Shown here piece after piece: positions 1 to 11,818 of a DNA stretch of 41,224 nucleotides. The position numbers and the translations under genes were made by a program. The notes beneath the pieces were generated by a model. It ran no database searches. It was not told the origin of the DNA and was given only the letters and a program-made list of their open reading frames with translations. How positions within the stretch are numbered: position 1 is the first letter of the stretch; each line of letters begins with the position of its first letter. The stretch lies in NCBI RefSeq assembly GCF_008831285.2, contig NW_022204809.1, positions 1 through 41,224 on the forward strand, written 5' to 3'. This DNA comes from Nymphaea colorata. Its lineage: Eukaryota > Streptophyta > Magnoliopsida > Nymphaeales > Nymphaeaceae.

Positions 1-86
1 ACAACCCCAACCCCAACCCCAACCCCAACCCCAACCCCAACCCCAACCCCAACCCCAACCCCAACCCCAACCCCAACCCCAACCCC
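1..86. repeat. Left telomere, CCCCAA repeats
   Basis: About 14 perfect CCCCAA units after a slightly irregular first unit. Written 5' to 3' on the + strand this is the C-rich telomere strand at a left chromosome end, as in Tetrahymena-type (oligohymenophorean) ciliates. Spirotrich ciliates carry CCCCAAAA instead. The first gene body ends only about 120 bp inside. Confidence 0.97.
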
Positions 87-206
87 ATAGATGCTAGAGT
101 TCAATAATCAAGATTGATTACTACCCCATATGAATAATATTGATTTAACTAACACTATGAAGTATAACTCTGATATTTATGATGCAAAGTCGACTCAATA
201 TCACAA
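87..206. other. Left subtelomeric spacer and 3' flank
   Basis: A 120-bp AT-rich spacer between the telomere repeats and the stop codon of the MYST acetyltransferase gene. I see no internal repeat or RNA gene in it. It must hold the 3' processing signals of that gene. Confidence 0.6.
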
Positions 207-1531
<1,325 letters not shown>

Positions 1532-1777
1532 TGCTGGCGTGTGGATATGTTATAAGCAGCAACAAAATAATATATCAGAGGTTGTGCTCTAATTTTTGAA
1601 AATGTATATTTAAATACTGTGGATGGATTATTGGCAAAATTGCCATTTGGGTATTTAGATTGCATATCCATACTCATTATATTTATTAAAATTTACTTAA
1701 TTCTATGAGTGCCACACAAGGATCAGTTTTTGTAATTAGGGGAAATAATTAAAAAATGAAGCGGACTCAGTCCTGCG

Positions 1778-1793
1778 GAAAGAAGGACAGTAC
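1778..1793 (+). promoter_or_regulatory. Shared tRNA upstream element, copy 1
   Basis: The 16-mer GAAAGAAGGACAGTAC ends 5 bp before tRNA-Trp. It is repeated exactly before tRNA-Trp copy 2 (part of the duplication) and before the unrelated tRNA-iMet gene (independent). Just upstream GTCCT can pair with AGGAC within the element. A role in Pol III initiation or in the 5' leader is inference. Confidence 0.5.
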
Positions 1794-1798
1794 GCTAA

Positions 1799-1871
1799 GA
1801 GGGCGTAGCTCCAACGGTAGAGCGTTGGACTCCAAATCCAACGGTTGCGGGTTCAAATCCCGTCGCCCTCA
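1799..1871 (+). tRNA. tRNA-Trp (CCA), copy 1
   Basis: 73 nt cloverleaf. The acceptor GAGGGCG pairs perfectly with CGCCCTC, the discriminator is A, the D arm starts TAGCTCCAACGGTAGAG, the anticodon stem TTGGA/TCCAA has loop CTCCAAA (anticodon CCA), and the T loop is GGTTCAAATCC. A T6 run for Pol III termination follows at once. There is no intron. UGA is used as stop here, so a CCA anticodon reading only UGG is consistent with the code. Confidence 0.97.
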
Positions 1872-2253
1872 TTTTTTCGCTTTGGCACGACAATACTTTT
1901 ACCCAAAGCTTTAGAGCTCAAAAACGCAAGAAAATAGCGGAATAAGCAGGTGGTTAGTAATATTATGGAAAGAGCCTTATATGGCCTTAAAGCTAATCTG
2001 AATGGTTTCGTAGTGCTCTGCTTTAGATGACTAAAAAAATGCTGTTAAGATGGCCAATAACGCTTCAAAAGGTACAGACAAGAGTAGTTTCTGCAAAATC
2101 TCAGTATAGCTGAGTAAAAATGCTATATTTTGTCTTAGTTCATCGATATTTATTTATTTTCTGAGTGCCACAGATGATGAGTTTTTGTAATAAAGGAAAA
2201 TAATTAAAAAATGAAGCGGACTCAGTCCTGCGGAAAGAAGGACAGTACGCTAA
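1872..2253. other. Spacer between the two tRNA-Trp genes
   Basis: 382 bp without a credible reading frame. The left end is the T6 terminator of copy 1 and the last ~90 bp belong to repeat copy 2. The middle (about 1890-2160) is unique AT-rich sequence in which I see no conserved motif. Confidence 0.6.
2233..2248 (+). promoter_or_regulatory. Shared tRNA upstream element, copy 2
   Basis: Exact copy of GAAAGAAGGACAGTAC, again 5 bp before the tRNA 5' end. Confidence 0.5.
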
Positions 2254-2326
2254 GAGGGCGTAGCTCCAACGGTAGAGCGTTGGACTCCAAATCCAACGGT
2301 TGCGGGTTCAAATCCCGTCGCCCTCA
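2254..2326 (+). tRNA. tRNA-Trp (CCA), copy 2
   Basis: Identical in sequence to the copy at 1799-1871, with the same T6 terminator. It arose by duplication of the ~180 bp unit. Confidence 0.97.
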
Positions 2327-2617
2327 TTTTTTCGCTTTGGCATATTCAACAAATAACGATCAGACTATAGCAACATCTAACATTAAGTCAAAATTCCACT
2401 TCAACATTAAGAAACTTCTTTTATTACCCAATCCCTATCCCAATCCGTTGAGAATATTGGGCTTAAATTGTTGGAGACTTCAGTTGAAGGCTATTATCTA
2501 CGTGAATGTTCTCTTTTATCCAAGGAGAGCATCAATTGGCAAGATTACTTGACTATTAAAGATAGTATTTTAATTGATTTTTCTCGATTTGATTATCATT
2601 CATAATCCTACAATACT

Positions 2618-3574
2618 ATGCAACTCTCCTAACCAGCCGACAGGCGCAGTTACGATAAGAACGGCTTCGAGAAGGAAGAAAAGGAAAACAAGCTGATGAA
2701 CTACCTAATCGATCGATAACTCGAAGAAGAGAGGGAGAAGCGCTGGCATCTACTTTTACCCAAAGTAGTCGCCCTCAGAAACTCGGGAAAAGAAGGAGAG
2801 AAACGGGTGATTAGCGAGGTTAGGGAGGGAGTGTTCGATGGGCTCAGCACAAAGTGTGGCCGCTTCTCATCCAATAGCCCCTCTTCAAATTCGAAGACTG
2901 CAAGGATAAATGCGAGAATAAAGAAATCAATCTCGACCTCGATCGCACATTCCCCACGCACAAGGAGGCCAAACTGCTCGAATAGCGTATGAAGATAGTG
3001 CTGAATGCTTTAGCGGTGGCTCTGCCTGAGGTGGGTTACTGCCAAGGTAGATGTGATGGCACATAGGTATGAACTTCATCGTGGGAACCATCCTTTTGCG
3101 ATTGGCCTAAGAGGACGCTTTCAAGGTGGCCTACCACATCTTCCACTGGTAGAAGCAGTAATAGCTTCTGCGGGATCTCAACCTAATCCACGAGCAATTA
3201 TACGCCTCTCTAGTACGTCTAACTTAACGAGGAATTGACAAAAAAGCACTACCCACAACTATTCCGTTTGCTCCAGGCGCACGAGATTGATCCCATCATC
3301 TACGCTTCATCATGGTTCATAACGCTTTACTGCAACTCCCTGCCTGCGTGCTTCGCTTTCCGTATCATAGAGAGCTTCCTGCTGGAGGGTATGCAAAAGA
3401 TGAGCTAGGCGAAAAGATACTCTACCGAGTAGCGCTACAGATCCTCAAGTGGAAGAAGCGGGAGCTGAAAGCAAGGGCAAGGTAGAGGACCTGGTGGAGG
3501 AGCTTAAGAATTACGACTAATTCAATGAGGGCAATGTTGATAGGTTTTTTCGAGAGATGTATGAGATACCTTGA
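2618..3574 (+). CDS. TBC-domain Rab GTPase-activating protein
   Basis: Stimulates GTP hydrolysis by a Rab in membrane traffic. Both catalytic fingers are visible: the arginine finger in INLDLDRTFPTH and the glutamine finger in GYCQGMNFIVGT, followed by the typical helical half (EIDPIIYASSWFITLYCN). Introns: 20 nt splitting YCQG/GMNF (gtagatgtgatggcacatag), 19 nt after LYASL (gtacgtctaacttaacgag), and 20 nt after the SFLLEG stretch (gtatgcaaaagatgagctag). The frame is lost twice by one missing base, near 2848-2856 (CACAAAGTG, within VREGVFDGLSTK/VWPLL) and near 3467-3472 (CTGAAAGC). Both sides of each break match the family, so the gene is probably intact in reality. About 299 aa. The first ATG in frame was chosen as start. 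Confidence 0.85.
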
Positions 3575-3682
3575 GTCGAGAGGAGATAAGGAAATATAGG
3601 GAGGAGTATCACACCCGTTCACCGAAAAGCAAGCAGTGAATCATTTATATTCCTAGTGTTATATATTCATTTTGATTCAAAT

Positions 3683-4443
3683 ATGAATAGGCCCCATTCT
3701 CCATTACTTTCACCCTCCAACAACGCATACCGGCAGTTCATGGACATGGCCAAGATGTACTCCAGAGAGAAGAAAGAAGATGGAAGGAGATATAGTAAGT
3801 CACCCAAACAAAATGATCAACTTTAGAAAGGGGAACGCAAGGGTGAGACTGAAATGTATCGACAACTTTAGGAACGGTACCGAGAGCTAGAGACCAAATA
3901 TCGGGAGCTTTTGGACCAGGCAAAACAGAGAGGGGTGTAGCATGAACAATTAAAGGCAGAAATAAAAAAGTATCAAAAGACTCATTAGCGAGATTCTCTG
4001 GAAATCTAAAGACTTCGATGCATCATCGGACTGATTAAAAGAAGATCCGTTCCATTCAGGTCGAAGAAGACCAGCTGGATAGTTCTGGCCCAAGAGGATC
4101 GCGTCTCAATAAGTTCGACCAATCCACTGATGATGAAATAAAATTAAAAAACTCGGCTGAGAAGATGCATTCAAGGTAAAGACTATCACCATATAAGTGC
4201 TTGTCTCCGAAGGAAGAGGTGGCTTGGCAGACGGTGAACAGGGATGCTTGTCATGGCGGGATTTACCTAAGGAGCAAGAATAAGTACAATATGAATCAAA
4301 CCGAAAAGGAAATCCCTGCACCAGTGCAAGTTCCAGCCACTAAGTTCTCTCGGGAAATGAGAGAATCGATCACATCGAATAAAAAATTGAGTAATTCTCC
4401 ATATTCTAAATTGAGATTTGTGCCTGCAGCCAATTACAAATGA
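3683..4443 (+). CDS. Coiled-coil protein, unknown
   Basis: Not recognised. After an N-terminus rich in Ser/Pro (start at ATG 3683) there is a Glu/Lys/Arg-rich heptad region (LEERYRELETKYRELLDQAK), then a low-complexity C-terminal part that looks tail-like. A 22-nt GT..AG intron is likely in the stretch 4178-4200. The reading frame needs one extra base near 4004-4011 (TCTAAAGAC) and another near 4159-4166 (GAGAAGATG); with those it runs to TGA at 4441-4443 (about 246 aa). TAA/TAG occur many times as Glu in the coiled coil. Exon structure is tentative. Confidence 0.5.
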
Positions 4444-4502
4444 TATTTATAGTTTTTATCCTTTTGATTAGAATCATTCTGCAAATATCCCAAGCGAAAA
4501 CA

Positions 4503-6129
4503 ATGAAAAGGGTGATTATTATGATTTATCTCATTGGTTCAGGAATAAATCATATAAATTCGCAGTTATTTTTTCATTATATCAATGAGCAAATAAGATG
4601 GAAAGTTGGCAGTCCCACCTTAATAACAAAAAACCCTAAGCCCAAATTAATCAGAAAAAAAGATGAATCCTTTGCAAAGACAACAAAATAAATAAGGTGC
4701 CAATTCCTAATCTCCAAATAACCTGCAAATATCAAGACTCGAGAGATCTAATAATAGAAATAAACCATCATGAATGAACTAAAAAGATTGAATTACGCCA
4801 TCGACTCAGCGAAATAATAATACAGACCAAAAAGCATCCTTAAAAAGAGAGAAGAGATATCCAATAATAAGGAAGCTAGGAAGCAAGCAATAAGCTTCAT
4901 CAATCACCAGAAGGCAAAAAAGAAAGAACTATAAGAAAAGAGAAGGTTGCATTAAGAAAAAGCAAGGGCCCTGTTGGCTCAACAAGCAGAGTAGAGTTAC
5001 AGAAAAAGATAACAACTCGAAGCAGCAATAAGATAGGAGAAAAGAAGAGCCATTTCGATCAGAATGACAGAGAATAAGGTAAAAGGGAAGAAACTAAGTC
5101 CATAGAAAGATAGAGCAACGTTCTCATCAATAAGTTAATCAAATAGGATGGATACGTCCGCCAACAGATAGAATCTCCCAAAAAGACAGAGGAACATACA
5201 TTAAAAGTGGTATAACGCAGGCCTCCTATCAATTTCGTTGATATAGAAAAGCATGAACAAGAATACCTACAAAGGAAGGCAGAACTTTCCAAGAAGAAGT
5301 AAAGATCAGTTTCCGTAAGTTACCCAATAAAAAAATTTGAGAAGAACAAATGGGCATAGAAGCTATAGTAAGAATAGCAGAAGGCAAGAGAGTAGGAAAG
5401 GCTAAGATAGCTAGACAAGAAAATGAGAATAGAAAAAAGATTGAAATATGGATATCTAATTAGTAGCCTGCTCGTCAAAAATGAAAGACCAAGAACTTAA
5501 AATAATGAAGGTAATTTTCCAGCCTAAAATTCAAGGTCAATCTAAGTCATGACGATAGATAAGCCTACTAAGAAAGCTATCAAATTTGATAAGTTTGAAT
5601 AAGCAAATAGAAGGAAATTAGTGGTCAAAAACTAATAAATAGTCACTATACAGCAGGAAAAAAAGAAGAAAAGGACCAGTCTCCTGAGGAGCGATAAAGA
5701 TAACAATAAAAATAGGAAAGAGAGAAAAAGTTAAGAAAGTAAACTTCGGCAAGATTGAAAAAAATGGAATCTACAAATCTCCAAAAGACTTCCTCATAAC
5801 CGCGATCAAAGTATCAATCAAATTTCAAAAACTATCTGGGGCAGATAAAGCTGAAAAAGAAGTCGGATACTCAAAACTGGAGCCACATAATGAATAATGT
5901 AGATCTTTCACGAGAGTAGAAGTGCAGTGAGCTACTGAAAAACGCAATCGCTCTTGAAAACAAGGCGAAATTCAAATAATCTCTCAAGTAAGATCGAGAT
6001 GAAGTAGTGGATTTATATTTGGATAGCATTCAGGCTAATTAGCCCTTCTCGAAAATATATGATGTGTCTGATTTTTATCTAGTTTATCAAGTATTCCTTC
6101 TTGACCATAGTTTGCTATCAAATGTGTGA
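4503..6129 (+). CDS. Glu/Lys-rich coiled-coil protein, unknown
   Basis: A long charged helical protein (about 535 aa) with repeated E/K/R/Q heptads, such as KKKELEEKRRLHEEKARALL, and a C-terminal part that looks globular (NNVDLSREEKCSELLKNAI). No catalytic motif seen. A 20-nt intron gtaaaagggaagaaactaag lies near 5077-5096. One base appears to be missing in the A7 run at 5658-5664: before it the frame reads KKKKRTSLL, after it DQSPEERERE, and an eighth A joins them. The start is uncertain. ATG 4503 is the first in frame, but ATG 4770 fits the coiled coil better and the sequence between is less coding-like. Could be a cytoskeletal or basal-body component; that is inference from composition only. 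Confidence 0.55.
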
Positions 6130-6279
6130 AAATTAGGTCTTGTATCGTCGGCTATGGCCAGAATGCGCAGCCACGTGATGTTCGATTATGAATGCATCTT
6201 ATTTGGATTCCAAATGTGGCAAATTGAATGAATAGCTTGTATCTTTCTTTCTTTTTTACAGCTATCTTTTAAAATTGCG

Positions 6280-7017
6280 ATGAATAGCATCTCGGTTCCT
6301 TTTTATCCTGTTCCTCTGGCTTATGAGAGAAGAATTTTTGATGAGGTTCGATTTAATTGTATTATATAATTAACTTTTAAACCTCAATAATGGTCAATAT
6401 ACTTATTAGATGTAGTCAGCTCCTAAATTTTGCTTGATTGCTTCTGCCTGAGAGTTGATTTAGTGATCTATATGCGTTGGTCACTTCGCTATACGCCCTG
6501 AAGAGGCCCTATAGAGCGGTAATGATGGTTTTTATTTAGATACTCTGTAAATTCACCCTTAACCATTTTGAAACGATGTGGATCAAGACTTATCTCATGA
6601 TGATATCTTTCAGTATGATTTGCTTTCTACTTTAACCCATTAGTTGAGCAACTTTGCGCTACCTACATCTTGGAATTCTAGGTATAAAGTAAAATACTTA
6701 AAGATTTGAAAGATTAATCTTATGTGTCCATCGTGGCTATACTGATCGACATTGTCGTCCCGATGAGGGTAATCCTTCTTTGTTATCATATCTTAAGAAG
6801 GGATTGAAGTAAGATTTCTAATTGATGACGGTGAACTTATTTTGGAACTAAGAGGGTGATTCATAGCTATTTCCGTATGTTTTCTCAGGATGGTACCTTA
6901 TAGGCGTTCGTTGTGAATGATTGGTGGGTGATTTTTCAAGGAATTTAAGCATTTGATTGTGTATTCTATTGGGGGTTGGGTTTATTGTGTATGAATAAAT
7001 ACTATAGGGACAGTTGA
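6280..7017 (+). pseudogene. Membrane-protein gene with several frame breaks
   Basis: Coding-like stretches follow one another but change frame. From ATG 6280 one frame reads MNSISVPFYPVP... to about 6460. The next frame is hydrophobic (ALVTSLYALKRPYRAVMM, FIEILCKFTLNHFETMWIKT). A later stretch reads VSIVAILIDIVVPMRVILL, then GIEVRFLIDDGELILELRG and SYFRMFSQDGTLEAF, ending at TGA 7015-7017. At least one break (AGAGGGTGATT, near 6850) is repaired by one extra G. Another could be a 31-nt intron gtatgatt...cattag near 6613-6643. Either a real multi-pass membrane protein with sequence errors or a decaying gene. No family recognised. Confidence 0.4.
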
Positions 7018-7089
7018 TATAATGAAGCAGTGATGATGTTAGTTGATATAAACATATTTAATATAGCGTTATAAAAAATCGAGATTGAG

Positions 7090-8672
7090 ATGTTGAGGTC
7101 CCACCAGGAAGAGCAGATTAAATATTTTTATCTTGATCGAAAATTTGGTAGCGGAAACCTGGGGTAGATCGGGGAGGCGCTGGATGAGATTGACCTGTAC
7201 TTGGGACGCATGAAAAAACTTGATTTGATCAACTCACTGGTAATGAGGATGCTCGATCTCATCCAGACCGCCAAATCCTTTCACATCAAGGAGCGCGTCT
7301 CGGGGATCTTCAGACATCACGCCCCGCTCCTACTCAGTATTCACAGCAAGGATTAGATCGCCGCAGTTCTGGCCAAGTGCCTCAAAGGTTCTGATTAATA
7401 CACGCGGATCGTGGTCATACAGATGATCGGAGCCCTGCCAAACCTCTTTCTCAAGGATATTGCAGTCTACCACACGCTTCTGTCCAAAATATCGCTTTTG
7501 AATGCACTTTCCCGAGAGGAAAAAAAAGAGGCGATTCTGTGTCTTGCAAATTTTCTCTCCGCATCACGACAGCTCTCTAAACTATTTAGCAAAAATATGA
7601 ATGAGATTCAACAACAGTATCAAATTCCACTTCACATACTCATCTATCTACTGACCTATGTCACCATTGATAGCCACATGCAGAAACAAATACTGGAATC
7701 CGTGCAGAATCTTGTCAACAACTTCAATGGGAATAGCCTTAGCACAAGGGAGATTCGAAAAGAAACTTATTATTTTTAAAAATTGGTGATTAACTATGCA
7801 GCTGCCAATTATCGCATTGTCGAACTCTACGAGGCAAGGCTGAAGGAAACTTTACCAAAGATCTAAAAGACTATCAGCAAGATAAATCCAAAAAGTACCC
7901 TTTCATGAAGAATGTGGAAGAAGCCTTGAACGATCCGTCCCGTATCAAGGTGTAGGAGCTAATCGATGAGCTGTATTAACGGAAAAAAGAAGGAGAAAAG
8001 TTGGAGCCGTATCAAAAGGTCATCCTAAGCCTTTTAAATGAGTGCATAAGGAACCCTCGTGAGCTTAAGGGTAAGGTGCTTCTGGTTTATTTTTTGTAAC
8101 ATGATGCCAATCAGTTCGATAAACAAATCCTACTGATTCTACAAGGAAACCAACAACTATGGGGCAAGTATTATCTTAAGCAAATGCTAACAGTGGGTTT
8201 ATTTGAATGTTCTCAATTTCTACTTGGAAAAAATGAGCTTTTCCAATCAAACTACATACTGCTTAAACTTTACCTCTAATTCAAGATAGCTGATTCTTCA
8301 TAATCCTTGCAACAACTCTTGGAGGTGGTTTCCATTTTCGACAATTCATTTTCATCTTTACTGTAATGCTGGTCAATTCTCAACCGTATACTTCAAAGCA
8401 TGGAAAGCAATCACTATCAATCTCACAATATGGCTTCTTTGTATGATTCTCTCAATGAAAAACTGCAAAGCCTCAAGGGTCAGGGTCATTTTTCTCTAAA
8501 ATAGTAGCTATAGGTTCTTTCAATATTTTTACATAACAAGCAAAGCTCTATCTTGGAGCTAAAAAGTAAATGTTATTATATCATCCCCAGCTGCATATTG
8601 GATAACCGTAGATTTTGGTTTGCCTATTTGAGTAAGCAAACAATTCTTTCATTGTTTAAGGCACTGCTATGA
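7090..8672 (+). CDS. INTS7: Integrator subunit 7-like helical repeat protein
   Basis: All-helical ARM/HEAT-like protein of about 527 aa. The N-terminal third resembles the start of INTS7: a GSGNLGEIGEALDEID helix, then LVMRMLDLI, HHAPLLLSI, VVIQMIGALPNLFLKDIAV and EAILCLANFL, i.e. the order in which INTS7 counts lost cells, chromosomal position and neighbours. The Integrator complex cleaves snRNA 3' ends and terminates Pol II transcription in the nucleus. The family call rests on recognition of these helices without a search. It is shorter than animal INTS7 (~960 aa). One base is missing near 7831-7840 (TACGAGGCAAGG). It converges on NAF1, 50 bp away. Confidence 0.5.
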
Positions 8673-8722
8673 TTAGCCACTGGCAAAAGAATGATATACA
8701 AATTATAAAACCATCTATAAAA

Positions 8723-9840
8723 TCATTGCCTTCCGTTAAAGGGGTTGGTATTGCCGAATAAACCTTGCTGCCCCTGCTGGTTTTGCTGTTGCGATTGAGG
8801 ATTAAACGCACCACCCTGCCCGTTTTGCATTTGGAATGGCCCGCCTTGGTTCATTGGGAAGCCATGTCCTCCTTGGTTTGGAGGAAAGGATTGCCCATAG
8901 AACGGATTTTGGAAGTTAGGACCACCGAATTGAGCAATGTTTGCATGAGGCATAACGTTTTGAGGCCTTTGCTGATTGCTGTAAGGATTTTGCATCGGAG
9001 GCGGATTGAATGGGTCGAATTCACCGTTGTAGAGCCTCATCATTTGATTGTAGTGCATTGAATACATATTCGATAAGTATCTTTGGTTTTGCTAGTTTCT
9101 TGCGCGGCTTGCATGCCGATTATTGCGCTGATGCTATCTGGTACGATCTCGACTTCCCTCCTCTCTGTCGATCCTTTCATTATCTCTAAACTTGTTGATT
9201 CTTCTAGGAGGAGATTTCTTTCTTTAGTACTTCTCCTCTGAAAAATCTCTTTCTATACGTATTTTTTCCTCGTCTGATGAATCATCATCTTGTTATTATT
9301 ATGCATCTAATGCACTCTTGGATTTCATGCTCTTGATGTCTTCGTCTCTCAGAATTTTTGAACTTCCTTCGATGTAATATGCGTTTTTTCCTGCAAATAA
9401 TGAGAGATCAGCGACATTCTCTGGCCTTATGGCATAGAAAGGTTTTTCAATTTTACCGAAAACGTCCATTACAAACCGATAATGTTTCGCTCTTCATCGA
9501 ATATCCAATTATCGAGATCAACCACGAATGCACCACCTTGGGATTCGACAATAAGAAGCTCTCCGACAATGAAGACAACTCTGCCAACTTGATGAAGAGG
9601 AGCATTGGCAATCAAAGTTGGTTTTTAAGGAAATTTGACTTGTATAGGTGCCTTTTCTTTTGTTTGAGGCTCCATGTGGTCTTCATGCTCTTCCAATTAT
9701 CTGAGATTCATTGATTTCAATTCTTCAAGACTAGCCAGCGACCACTACGAGGAGTCTTCATCCTCAATTTAGTTCTCTTTGTGCTTTTACATTTCAATAT
9801 TGTTATTGATTGTTTTGGGAGCTTCGTTTTCACCCTCCAT
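8723..9840 (-). CDS. NAF1: NAF1-like H/ACA snoRNP assembly factor
   Basis: Assembly factor that precedes Gar1 on H/ACA RNPs (pseudouridylation, telomerase RNA in animals). An acidic N-terminus precedes a Gar1/Naf1 beta-barrel (VGRVVFIVGELLIVES, AFVVDLDNWIFDEERNIIG, FVMDVFGKIEKPFYAIRP, KNAYYIEG), then a basic/acidic linker and a Gln/Asn/Gly/Pro-rich tail (NPFYGQSFPPNQGGHGFPMN) like the yeast Naf1 tail. Start ATG at 9838-9840, stop TGA 8723-8725; about 372 aa. The frame is lost once at GGTTTG near 9473-9478, within the barrel, and one added base restores it. Gar1 itself is less likely because of the long acidic N-terminus and the order of domains. Confidence 0.8.
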
Positions 9841-9923
9841 TTCGATTGTTGTTTGTATAAAACTATAATATAGGCTTGTTATTTATCCAATATATAGGAA
9901 TAAGCGTGAATAAAGTTAAAAAA

Positions 9924-11634
9924 TCATGCCTTGAATTGATCTAAAATGGTCTCGATTAAATCTTGGATCTATTTGTTCTTTGAGTTGTGTTGGTATTTTT
10001 CAAGCTTGTATATCCCATTTTGTTGGCAAAAACTTGACCATAGGAAATGGTCTTCTGGTTCCTCAGCAGCTTCGGTATTCAGATAATTCAAAAAAGATTG
10101 GAGTAGGTTCATGTTAAGCTCTTCGTCCACATATTAGCCAATATACCTTGCAAATATTTCGACGGCTTTATTGTTCCGAAGCATTTAGATCACTCCTATT
10201 CGCAAATCTGACTCTCCTTCAAGGGATATGCAAATGATGCTGTTTAGAACACCCAATGCTGATTTCTTGAGACGAATGCCAGTTGATTAAGAGTGGATGC
10301 AGTAGAAGACTTGATGCATTATTGATAATTACTGAATGATTACCTAACAAAAATCTTCCTCAAGGCACGCGTTTCGAATTAACTAAAGGCACTTATAGCG
10401 AATTTAATCGAATCCTTCATGGTTTGACTTGAAGATTTGACGAAAGACAGGAATTAACTCATCTTATAGCCAGCTAAAGTAGCTATCGTAATATTTTTCT
10501 TGATTATCTTCAGGAAAGTTCAGACCGAAGATAACTATGAAGGCTTATAAGAGCTGGTTACTTCTCCTTTAAAGCTAATCAGCTTTCTTTTTAAGGCTGG
10601 AAATGGAGGGCTTGGTTTATCCTTCGACATCAAGCAAGTCATCATAATGGGAGATTTGGAAGCTAGTAGAGATCAATTTCTAAGCTATCGATGCAAGCAT
10701 TTTGAATAGGATGAGAAAATTGTGAGAGATAATGATCTATGGCTTTGAGAATAGATGAGTGAAAAGATATTATCGAATTATGATGGTGGTTTGGTATGAA
10801 ATCAATGGCTATCTGTCATCTTTGTTAAGTATAGAAAGCAACTATAGAAGCATATTGATGATCTTGTAGTCAAGCTAGTACATTTTATTCATCACATTTG
10901 ATTCTTCCTCATTAAACTTGAGAGTGTTTTCGAATACGTAAAGTATCTTACTGAGTATGGAAGGTATGAAAGTGTCCTTTATTGAGTTATTTTTGGTGAA
11001 ATCTATCAATTTCTAAAATTCTTGGATCAAGATGTTGATGAAGCATTTTGATTATATCTCCTCGAAGCATAGATTCATCAGATATGATGAGTTGAGCGTT
11101 TGCTGGTGGATGCTGAGCAGGATAATCTCCATAATTTGTTTGACTTGTGGGTGAGTAAATATCTTGTACTCATTTTTGATGCATAGAAACCGCTTATACA
11201 CGTTATTTGGTTGAAAAGGGTGAAGACAATAGCTTCATATTTTTATAGTCTTTCCGATGAGTAGGTAGTATAGTTTGCTAAAATCCATAAAATACGTATG
11301 TATGTCCTTGGGTTTTCCTTATACGACTGAATATTTTCGATTTCGAGGAGCGAAATAAGCTTGTGGATTACTTTTTCGTCGAACATACAGTACAAATGGT
11401 CTGACTGATCGGAGCGAGAATAGATGAAAATGTCATTTGCCAAATTTTCGATGTCCTTCCAGTTGCCTTATATGTCATGTTCGTTTAGATTCCCGAAATG
11501 ATGAAAGACTTCGTTAAGATTGATGTTTTTTAAGATATGATAGTCCTAAGATAATGATGCAAGTATTTCTTCTCTCATCACTTTCATTTTTTATTCGATT
11601 TGCCTTCGACGTATATCTTTGCGAAATTGTCCAT
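9924..11634 (-). CDS. Armadillo/importin-alpha-like protein
   Basis: About 570 aa of amphipathic helices in ARM-like order (IRILWILANYTT, KQIMEIILLSIH, SALGVLNSIICISLEG, RIGVIEMLRNNKAVEIFARY). The C-terminus ends like importin-alpha: NGIYKLEKYQHNSKNKEIQ then DLIETILDQF. A short basic N-terminus (KRAFKRKM) precedes the first usable ATG at 11632-11634, but I cannot show a proper IBB domain. It probably acts in nuclear import or as an ARM scaffold. Two one-base gaps: in A6 at about 11584-11594 close to the start (an ATG just after it at about 11587 could be the true start instead) and in GGTTTC near 11186-11192. Confidence 0.6.
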
Positions 11635-11787
11635 TTTTCTTTTGAAAGCTCGTTTATGAAGTACCTTGTGATTAGTTACTTCCTTGGAATACAGAGTTGT
11701 TATTGTGTATATGAAACATAAATTATAAAAGGCGGTATTGTGATAATCACACATGTTGAGCAGAGTCATGAAGAACAGGGTGTCATA

Positions 11788-11803
11788 GAAAGAAGGACAG
11801 TAC
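11788..11803 (+). promoter_or_regulatory. Shared tRNA upstream element before tRNA-iMet
   Basis: Exact GAAAGAAGGACAGTAC, the same 16-mer as before both tRNA-Trp genes, here 15 bp before the tRNA. Bases around it are unrelated to the Trp copies, so it is not carried by the duplication. TGTC just upstream can pair with GACA inside the element. Confidence 0.5.
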
Positions 11804-11818
11804 AAAGTGAATAGTTCT

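Larger units (their letters stand above)
1707..1887. repeat. Direct repeat copy 1 (tRNA-Trp unit)
   Basis: About 180 bp, nearly identical to 2163-2342. It starts at GAGTGCCACA, runs through the upstream region and tRNA-Trp, and ends at TTTCGCTTTGGCA. The copies differ mainly in the first 40 bases. It looks like a recent tandem duplication of a whole tRNA transcription unit. Confidence 0.9.
2163..2342. repeat. Direct repeat copy 2 (tRNA-Trp unit)
   Basis: Second copy of the unit at 1707-1887, about 455 bp downstream in the same orientation. Identity is essentially complete from AATAATTAAAAAATGAAGCGG through the tRNA to CGCTTTGGCA, and lower in the first 40 bp. Confidence 0.9.

Noticed and set aside
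1-86. Spirotrich-type (Oxytricha/Euplotes) chromosome
   Set aside because: The repeat is CCCCAA, not CCCCAAAA, and the chromosome carries ~30 genes rather than one or a few.
2211-2552. 113-codon + strand open frame across tRNA-Trp copy 2
   Set aside because: It translates the tRNA itself and its leader. The duplicate copy does not preserve the frame downstream.
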